Part shown: positions 31,293 through 37,171 of the stretch, piece by piece
Numbering within the stretch: the stretch's first letter is position 1
How the letters are laid out: each line of letters starts with the position of its first letter
From: CAZHHH01 sp964532085
Lineage (GTDB): Bacteria; Bacteroidota; Bacteroidia; Bacteroidales; Marinilabiliaceae
Direction of reading: 5' to 3'
DNA: 37,171 nt
Assembly: GCA_964532085.1 (NCBI GenBank)
Contig: CAZHHH010000011.1
Coordinates: 1 to 37,171 of the forward strand
The notes under the pieces: model-generated
What the model was told of the DNA's origin: nothing
Seen by the model: the letters and a program-made list of their open reading frames with translations, nothing else
The model's database searches: none
Program-made: the position numbers and the translations under genes

Positions 31293-33299
31293 ATGGCAAA
31301 TTCAATCCATAATAGAACAAGTGGATTTGTCGTTGAAAAGATATTAAATATAACTCTTTTCGCTTTATCAATCTGTTTGATTCTTTTTACATCTCGGATT
31401 GTTGGACTAATTTATCTTATAAGAAATAACCTACTTAATATTAGTAATGATTTTATTGGGAAATCATTGTTAATGGGGGCAAGATATGATGCCAAATTTT
31501 CAATAATTATTGTATCTCCTATAATTATTGTATTCATTTTTACTGCATTTTTCAAAAAATATAGAAAAACTATCTTTTCTATATTCTCTAAGCTATTTGT
31601 GATTATTGTAGGTGCAATTGTTATCATTATTGAAATGATAAACTACAATTATTTTAAATTTTTTAAAAATCAACTAAATGTAGATGTTTTTGGAATCTTT
31701 TATGATGATACATCGGCGTTAGTTAGTTCAATAATAGCTGATTACCCTCTTTTTTTTAATTCGATATTTTTTCTGATATTCTTGTTGCTTTTTAGCTTAT
31801 TGATTTTTTATATTTTAAGAATAAAAATCAGGAGTATCTCTATATTAAAGTCGATTTTTATATCAGCACTATTTTTAATCATCTCATTTTATTTTGCACG
31901 CGGTTCTTTCTCTACTTTTCCACTTCGTCAGACAGATAAGTCTGTTTCAAGCAACCCATTGGTAAATGAGTTTGTGATGAATAGTCCAACGGCATTGATT
32001 GAGGCCTATAAGGATTTGAAACGTGTTGATTTTGAGCTTGATATAGATAAGGTATTATCAAATGCTGGTTATTCTTCTTTTGAAGAGTGCTTATCTAATT
32101 ACCCTTTTAATGTTGGAGATAAAGTTGAAAATCTTTTTTACTATAAAAGCTCCAAAAAAGAACAAAATTTTGTACAACCTAATGTTGTTGTTATTTTTAT
32201 GGAAGGAATGGGCTCTGTTTTCTTTCAGCCAATTTCTAAAACAGATGATTATATTGGAGAGTTGAAGAACCAATTAAATGACTGTGATTTTTTCCTGAAA
32301 GCTATGCCCACTGGACATATAACCTATTCGAGTATGGATGGTTTTTTGTTTTCAACAATAACTGGGCCTCTATCTCAAAGTAAATTTAATTCAAAAAAAA
32401 TATCATCAAGTGTAGCATCTCCTTTTAAAAATGCTGGTTATACTACTTCTTTTCTGACTGGAGGCAAGTTGGATTGGCGGAACTATGGTTCATTTTTAAA
32501 AAATCAAGATTTTGATTTTTGTCAAGGAATGGAAATTATTTCAGAAGCTTATAATAGTGTAGAGTCTGGTGAATGGGGTGTTTATGATGAATATCTTTTC
32601 AATTTTCTTTATGATAAATTATCTTCTCAAGATAATCCTCAATTTATTTTTGCATTAACTACTACTAATCATATCCCTTATACTTTACCTAAAGATTTTG
32701 AAATTAAGGACTATGATATTTCTGAATTTGAAGACAATTTATCTATTCGAGGTGAGCAATTTAAGAACAATTTATCTGCATTTAATTATGCTTCACATCA
32801 TTTAGGTGTATTTTTGAAACGTCTTTCAGAAAGTGAGTTTGCTGATAATACAATTGTAGTTATAACTGGCGATCATAATATGCGTGAATCATTTAACTAT
32901 CCTAAATATTGGCATCATAAAAATTTGGCAGTTCCTATTATTTTTCGTGTTCCAGATTTATATAAGCCAAATATAACTGATACTTCAAAATGGATTTCTC
33001 ATCGTGATATTAGAAATACTATTTTTGAGTTAGCACTTTCTGAAAAAGAATATTTTGCAACAGGAATAAATATATATGATTCTATTCCTGACAATTATTT
33101 TGCAGTAAGGACATATAATACAGTGTTTTCCGATTATGGAATGTTTGATTTAGTTAATAATTTAACTTATTCTAGTGAGAATAATGATTGGAATAGTAGA
33201 TATATTATTAGTGATACAGATTCTCTAAATCTGATGAATTCAGCTAAAGCTTATAAAACCTTAGTTGAAATTGCTCAAGCTAACATTTTGAAAAAATAA
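31293..33299 (+). CDS. LTA-synthase-like membrane sulfatase (first of pair)
   Basis: A 668-residue protein with five N-terminal helices (about 18-215) and a periplasmic sulfatase-fold domain. Family members transfer phosphoglycerol or phosphoethanolamine, or cut sulfate or phosphate esters. Metal-site cues are VVIFMEGMGS (first acidic residue) and VVITGDHN with D527 and H528; the likely nucleophile is T344 in HITYSSMDGF, where many Bacteroidota members have GRRSIDALP; YWHHKNLAVPIIF supplies the last histidine. The AsnA stop is 21 nt upstream and the next sulfatase starts 11 nt downstream. Substrate unknown; an envelope lipid or glycan modification is likely. Confidence 0.87.
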   Translation: MANSIHNRTSGFVVEKILNITLFALSICLILFTSRIVGLIYLIRNNLLNISNDFIGKSLLMGARYDAKFSIIIVSPIIIVFIFTAFFKKYRKTIFSIFSKLFVIIVGAIVIIIEMINYNYFKFFKNQLNVDVFGIFYDDTSALVSSIIADYPLFFNSIFFLIFLLLFSLLIFYILRIKIRSISILKSIFISALFLIISFYFARGSFSTFPLRQTDKSVSSNPLVNEFVMNSPTALIEAYKDLKRVDFELDIDKVLSNAGYSSFEECLSNYPFNVGDKVENLFYYKSSKKEQNFVQPNVVVIFMEGMGSVFFQPISKTDDYIGELKNQLNDCDFFLKAMPTGHITYSSMDGFLFSTITGPLSQSKFNSKKISSSVASPFKNAGYTTSFLTGGKLDWRNYGSFLKNQDFDFCQGMEIISEAYNSVESGEWGVYDEYLFNFLYDKLSSQDNPQFIFALTTTNHIPYTLPKDFEIKDYDISEFEDNLSIRGEQFKNNLSAFNYASHHLGVFLKRLSESEFADNTIVVITGDHNMRESFNYPKYWHHKNLAVPIIFRVPDLYKPNITDTSKWISHRDIRNTIFELALSEKEYFATGINIYDSIPDNYFAVRTYNTVFSDYGMFDLVNNLTYSSENNDWNSRYIISDTDSLNLMNSAKAYKTLVEIAQANILKK

Positions 33300-33310
33300 T
33301 TTTTGAAATA

Positions 33311-35239
33311 ATGAAAAAGTTTACTTACAAAACAAATGAATATCTTGTATTAATATACCGATTTGCATTAATGATGTTAATATTTTCACTTTGCAGAATA
33401 GGTTTTTATATTTTTAATGCAGATTTATTCCCCAATGTTAGTTTCAGTGACTTTATGATAATAATGAAAGGGGGATTAAAGTTTGATGTTAGTGCACTTA
33501 TATATCTCAATTTAATTTATATTTTTTTATATCTACTACCTTTTAAATTCAGACAAAATTCGCTTTATAAAAACATTTTAAAATGGATTTTTTATATAAC
33601 AAATGGGGTAGGGCTGGCCGCTAATGTAAGTGATTTTATCTACTATAAATTCACTTTGCGAAGAACAACCTTTAATGTTTTTCAGGCATTTGAAAATGAG
33701 GATAATTTGGTTGCTCTATGGTCAAGATTTATTATTGATTATTGGCAAGCTACACTTTTTTGGGTTTTGATGATGTCACTTGTAGTTGTTGGATATGGAA
33801 GATTAAAAAGCAAACCTTTTATATTTAAAAAGCGAGGATATTATTACGCGTCATCTCTCTTTTTTCTAATTCTATTTAGTGGTTTGGCAATTATTGGTAT
33901 GCGTGGAGGTTATAAACATAGCACACGACCAATAACAATGAGCAATGCAGGTGTATATGTAAAAGCTCCAGAAGAGATGGCTTTGGTAGTTAACACTCCA
34001 TTTAGCATTCTTAGAACTATTGGAAAAACTACTTATAAAGAGTTGAATTATTTTTCAAATGAAGAGGTGGAAAAAATTTATTCACCTGTTTTTCAGGTAA
34101 ATGACTCAGCATCAATGTCAGAAAAGATGAATGTAGTTATATTTATTATGGAAAGCTTTAATCGTGAAAACTCCGCATTTCTTAATCCCACTTTAGATAA
34201 TGGAGAATATAAAGGTTATACACCTTTCCTAGACTCATTAATGCAGCACTCTTATGTGTTTGCTAATGCTTTTGCCAATGGTCGAAAATCTATCGATGCG
34301 ATGCCATCCATATTGGTCTCTTTACCAGCTTTGGTGCAGCCATATATTCTTTCAGAATACTCTTCAAATAGTATTAATGGTTTAGGCAGCTTATTAAACT
34401 CATCAGGATATCACACATCATTTTTTCACGGAGCTCCAAACGGCTCTATGGGATTTGATTCTTTTGCCAATTTAGCAGGTTTTGAGCACTATTTTGGAAA
34501 AAATGAATATAATAACGATGCTGACTATGATGGGATTTGGGGAATATGGGACGAACCATTTTTTCAATATTTTGCCGAAACTTTAACCACTTTTGATGAG
34601 CCATTTGCTACTGCATTGTTTTCACTCTCCTCTCACCATCCATTTAAAGTGCCAAAAGAGTATGAAAATGTTTTTCCCAAAGGAACGTTGCCTATTCATC
34701 AATGTATTGGCTATTCAGATAATGCCTTGCGCAACTTTTTTAATAAGGCAAAAACAACAGAATGGTTTGACAACACTATATTTATAATTACAGCCGATCA
34801 TAGTGTAACATCGCACTACCCAGAATATAAGACCAATATTAATGCATTTGCCATACCTTTAATTATATATTCTCCTAAATTTAATTTTTCAGGAATTGAT
34901 TATAAATTAGCTCAACAGACAGACATTTTGCCCACTATTTTATCTGTTCTAGAGTTTGATAAAGATTTTATTTCATTCGGAAATAATCTTTTTGATAGCG
35001 ATGAAAAAGACAGATTTGTGTTAAATTATGTTTCAGAAAGCTATCAATTTATGTTTGATGAATATGTTTATTATTTCGATGGTGAAAAAATAACCTCTTA
35101 TTATAATTATGTTGAAGATCCTTTTTTAACAAAAAATCTAATCGGAGTTAATGAAGTTGAATCTGATGTTGAGGATAAATTAAAAGCAATAATTCAGCAA
35201 TATATAAATCGTATGATTAATAATGAGCTTAGTCATTAA
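33311..35239 (+). CDS. LTA-synthase-like membrane sulfatase (second of pair)
   Basis: A 642-residue membrane sulfatase, paralogous in design but not close in sequence to its neighbour. About five helices (residues 13-200) lead to the periplasmic domain. Key sites are VVIFIMESFN, nucleophile S327 in NGRKSIDAMPSIL, and TADH with D496 and H497. The region PEYKTNINAFAIPLIIYSP is typical of the Bacteroidota LTA-synthase family. It is 11 nt after the first sulfatase. Two enzymes with different nucleophiles in one operon suggest two related transfers on the same envelope product. No terminator is obvious after its stop. Confidence 0.9.
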   Translation: MKKFTYKTNEYLVLIYRFALMMLIFSLCRIGFYIFNADLFPNVSFSDFMIIMKGGLKFDVSALIYLNLIYIFLYLLPFKFRQNSLYKNILKWIFYITNGVGLAANVSDFIYYKFTLRRTTFNVFQAFENEDNLVALWSRFIIDYWQATLFWVLMMSLVVVGYGRLKSKPFIFKKRGYYYASSLFFLILFSGLAIIGMRGGYKHSTRPITMSNAGVYVKAPEEMALVVNTPFSILRTIGKTTYKELNYFSNEEVEKIYSPVFQVNDSASMSEKMNVVIFIMESFNRENSAFLNPTLDNGEYKGYTPFLDSLMQHSYVFANAFANGRKSIDAMPSILVSLPALVQPYILSEYSSNSINGLGSLLNSSGYHTSFFHGAPNGSMGFDSFANLAGFEHYFGKNEYNNDADYDGIWGIWDEPFFQYFAETLTTFDEPFATALFSLSSHHPFKVPKEYENVFPKGTLPIHQCIGYSDNALRNFFNKAKTTEWFDNTIFIITADHSVTSHYPEYKTNINAFAIPLIIYSPKFNFSGIDYKLAQQTDILPTILSVLEFDKDFISFGNNLFDSDEKDRFVLNYVSESYQFMFDEYVYYFDGEKITSYYNYVEDPFLTKNLIGVNEVESDVEDKLKAIIQQYINRMINNELSH

Positions 35240-35380
35240 TTCATCTTTTTTTCAGAAAAAGTGACATCTCTCTATTTAATCAAAAAAATCTTTTTTTAAT
35301 GATTTTTTCCTTTTATATCATCAAAAAAGTGTCATTTATTGAAAAAATAGAGGAATTAAAGCATTTTTTAGCGTTTCTAA

Positions 35381-35411
35381 TTTGGAAGAGATTATAAATA
35401 CTTTATATTTG
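35381..35411 (+). promoter_or_regulatory. Consensus promoter of the HU gene
   Basis: TTTG (35381-35384), 19 nt, then TATATTTG (35404-35411): perfect Bacteroidota promoter, followed by a ~48-nt leader to the ATG at 35467. The region before it (35250-35360) carries two copies of AAAAAGTG(A/T)CAT and an imperfect CTCTATTT/AAATAGAG inverted pair of unknown meaning. Confidence 0.75.
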
Positions 35412-35466
35412 TTGTAGTTAGAATTAAAAACTATAGTTTTTAACCCTGAAAATTAAATTTTATATT

Positions 35467-35739
35467 ATGAACAAAGCTCAATTAATCGATGCCATTGCTG
35501 AGAATTCAGGATTGACTAAGGCAGATTCGAAAAAAGCACTAGATGCTTTCTTAAAAGTAACCGGTGAAGCACTACAAAGTGGAGACCGTGTATCATTAGT
35601 AGGATTTGGTTCTTTCTCAGTAACAGAAAGAAGTGCCAGAATGGGAAGAAATCCACAAACTGGTCAAGAAATTAGCATTCCTGCTAAAAAAGTTGTTAGA
35701 TTTAAAGCTGGAAGTGAATTAACAAATTCAGTTAACTAA
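35467..35739 (+). CDS. hup: HU-family DNA-binding protein
   Basis: A 90-residue nucleoid protein with the complete HU/IHF fold: MNKAQLIDAIAENSGLTKAD (dimer helices), VGFGSFSVTERSARMGRNPQ and GQEISIPAKKVVRFKAG, with the proline of RNPQTG at the tip of the DNA-bending arm. It bends and compacts DNA. It is expressed from its own strong promoter and ends in a terminator hairpin at about 35762. Whether it is HU or a homodimeric IHF-like protein cannot be decided from one gene. Confidence 0.96.
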   Translation: MNKAQLIDAIAENSGLTKADSKKALDAFLKVTGEALQSGDRVSLVGFGSFSVTERSARMGRNPQTGQEISIPAKKVVRFKAGSELTNSVN

Positions 35740-35761
35740 TCTACTACTTTTTAAAAAAGAT

Positions 35762-35796
35762 AAAAAGAGGGTGCAAATGCTACTCTCTTTTTTTTT
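35762..35796 (+). terminator. Intrinsic terminator after the HU gene
   Basis: AAAAAGAG arm, an imperfect GTGC/GC inner stem and a CTCTTTTT arm running into nine or more T residues, 22 nt after the HU stop. Confidence 0.75.
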
Positions 35797-35822
35797 GTAA
35801 TTAAATTTGAAATTCATTTAGT

Positions 35823-36533
35823 ATGTTACGTGATATAAACAGCTTAACAGAAGATGAAGTAAGAGGATTGACAGAGTTTTTATCATCTTTTCGATCGCCA
35901 GAACGAGTAGAGCTATATAAAAAAGTAATAGAAAAAAGAACTAACTATTTTACTGCTGTTTTAGAAAATATAGATAAAGCTCATAATGCCAGTGCAGTAA
36001 TAAGGACTTGTGAATGTTTTGGTATTCAGAATGTTCATTTTATTGACGACAATTCTACTTATGATATTAGTAAGGGAGTGGTTATGGGTGCTTCAAAATG
36101 GTTGACATTGAATAAATATGACCAGCTTGAACAAAATAGCAAAGAAGCTTTACTTGCTATAAAAAATCAAGGGTATAGACTTGTTGCAACTGTTCCTAAT
36201 GAGAAAGCAAGTGATTTAAATAGTTTTGATATAACAAAAGGCCCTGCTGCCTTTATCTTTGGGACAGAATTAACAGGAGTATCTGATACTGTTATTGAGA
36301 TGGCAGATGAGTTTGTCTATATTCCAATGGTAGGTTTTACTGAAAGCTTAAATCTTTCTGTCTCTGCCGCAGTTATACTGCAGAAAGTTACAAACCAAAT
36401 GTATAATTCACCTGATATAGATTGGCAATTACCGCAAACCGAGAAAGAGAAATTAATGCTTGAGTGGCTACGAAAAAGTACTCCAAGGATAGAATCTATA
36501 GAAAAAAGATATTTTGATACCTCAAACCATTAG
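35823..36533 (+). CDS. trmH: TrmH-family tRNA/rRNA (2'-O-ribose) methyltransferase
   Basis: A 236-residue SPOUT enzyme. The N-terminus (SLTEDEVRGLTEFLSSFRSP) resembles tRNA Gm18 methyltransferase TrmH, and the knot motifs are all present: ENIDKAHNASAVIRTCECFG (motif 1), AAFIFGTELTGVSD (motif 2) and IPMVGFTESLNLSVSAAVIL (motif 3). The arginine of VIRTCE is catalytic in the family. A C-terminal helix follows, as in TrmH. Substrate (Gm18 of tRNA) is inferred from the short N-terminal extension; rRNA-acting relatives cannot be excluded. It is separated from HU by a terminator and 83 nt. Confidence 0.9.
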   Translation: MLRDINSLTEDEVRGLTEFLSSFRSPERVELYKKVIEKRTNYFTAVLENIDKAHNASAVIRTCECFGIQNVHFIDDNSTYDISKGVVMGASKWLTLNKYDQLEQNSKEALLAIKNQGYRLVATVPNEKASDLNSFDITKGPAAFIFGTELTGVSDTVIEMADEFVYIPMVGFTESLNLSVSAAVILQKVTNQMYNSPDIDWQLPQTEKEKLMLEWLRKSTPRIESIEKRYFDTSNH

Positions 36534-36627
36534 ATTTTAAACACAATTTTAACTATATTTGTTTTTATATTGAAATAAACTCTAATCTAATATTTTCCTT
36601 ATTTTATACCTATATTAAAAGAATAAT

Positions 36628-37171
36628 ATGAATTGTGTAATAATTGATGATGATAAATTATCTGTAAAGATTATGCAAGGTTTTGTTGATAAAACAGCAG
36701 GACTAAATCTTTTGGGCACATTTGATAACCCTGTTGAGGCATTAGGAATTTTAAACAGTCCTCTTAGTCAGCCTGTTGACTTGATATTTTTAGACATCGA
36801 GATGCCACAAATGACAGGTATAGAGTTTTTAGCTCAACTAAAAACTATGCCACAAGTCATAATTTATTCATCGCAAGAAAAATATGCACTTGAATCTTAT
36901 GAATATGATGTTACAGATTATCTGTTAAAACCTGTAGAATTTGAAAGATTTGAGAAAGCTATTGGACGAGTAAAAGAGAGGGAAGACAAAAATGAAGCAC
37001 CAGTAAAAGAGAGTACTGAGATTTTTATTAAAAATAATGCTTCGTTAGTAAGATTAAAGTATGAGGACATTTTGTGGGTCGAAGCGATGGGAAACTACGT
37101 TGTGCTTAATACTATAAAAACTAAGTACACAATTCACTTTACTATGAAAGCCTTTTGTGACAGATTACCTC
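36628..37171 (+). CDS. LytTR response regulator (partial, cut by window end)
   Basis: The frame from ATG 36628 runs open to the window edge, giving 181 residues. Residues 1-120 are a receiver domain: D7-D9 form the acidic pocket, D56 in FLDIEMPQMTG is the phospho-acceptor, and YLLKPVEF carries the conserved lysine. A LytTR DNA-binding domain begins near residue 145 (FIKNNASLVRLKYEDILWVE and GNYVVLNT), which reads direct repeats upstream of target genes. The missing C-terminal part should be about 60 residues. Such regulators usually pair with a LytS-type (His_kinase) sensor, which would lie nearby outside the window. Confidence 0.9.
   Translation, partial: MNCVIIDDDKLSVKIMQGFVDKTAGLNLLGTFDNPVEALGILNSPLSQPVDLIFLDIEMPQMTGIEFLAQLKTMPQVIIYSSQEKYALESYEYDVTDYLLKPVEFERFEKAIGRVKEREDKNEAPVKESTEIFIKNNASLVRLKYEDILWVEAMGNYVVLNTIKTKYTIHFTMKAFCDRLP

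Noticed and set aside
35240..35380. Terminator or small RNA upstream of HU
   Set aside because: T- and A-runs and weak inverted pairs only; no convincing stem.

Overview
The window is low-GC chromosomal DNA from a member of the Bacteroidota, most likely a propionate-forming anaerobe of the Bacteroidales. Three things point there: promoters of the Bacteroidota type (TTTG, 19 nt, TAnnTTTG), the protein families present (a TPR protein paired with a plug-less outer-membrane barrel, SPOR lipoprotein, canonical OTCase plus AsnA), and a complete operon for methylmalonyl-CoA epimerase and a biotin-dependent, sodium-pumping decarboxylase. The sequence is ordinary core genome interrupted by repeat-rich islands. 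I see no phage, CRISPR array, rRNA or tRNA.

Layout. 1-1166 is a gene-free repeat island with hairpins, a large inverted repeat and a small MITE-like element; a lone GT4 glycosyltransferase (1167-2213) follows, then a second short repeat tract. 2490-7755 (minus) is an envelope/division operon read mltG, ftsK, lolA, BASS-type transporter. 7946-8468 is a toxin-antitoxin pair whose PIN toxin is broken. 8643-9137 is a SPOR lipoprotein, followed by a third repeat island (9138-9779). 9780-14666 (minus) is a conserved-looking TPR protein and outer-membrane barrel pair. 14776-20831 (minus) runs from a THUMP-domain RNA methyltransferase through a MaoC dehydratase, a PaaI thioesterase, an M48 lipoprotein protease and a glycosyltransferase to an asparagine-synthetase-like enzyme that has lost its glutaminase active site. 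21316-21972 is a ferredoxin-NADP reductase-like flavoprotein with a strong terminator shared with the convergent epimerase/decarboxylase operon (22031-26209, minus).

26849-28113 (plus) is FtsE with a small one-helix membrane protein in place of FtsX. A lipoprotein gene (minus) and an ornithine carbamoyltransferase (plus) diverge across a 100-N scaffold gap flanked by identical 55-bp ends, which looks like an unmerged contig overlap. Then come asnA, two tandem but dissimilar LTA-synthase-like membrane sulfatases, HU, a TrmH-family methyltransferase, and a LytTR response regulator cut off by the window end.

No wholly new system is evident. The most interesting points are the glutaminase-dead AsnB homologue coupled to a glycosyltransferase (with AsnA present elsewhere to make asparagine), the doubly inactivated PIN toxin beside an intact antitoxin, the FtsE/one-helix protein pair, and repeat modules shared among the islands. 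Two start sites are corrected here from promoter evidence (asnA and the RNA methyltransferase), and one antitoxin gene and one partial regulator gene were read directly from the sequence.
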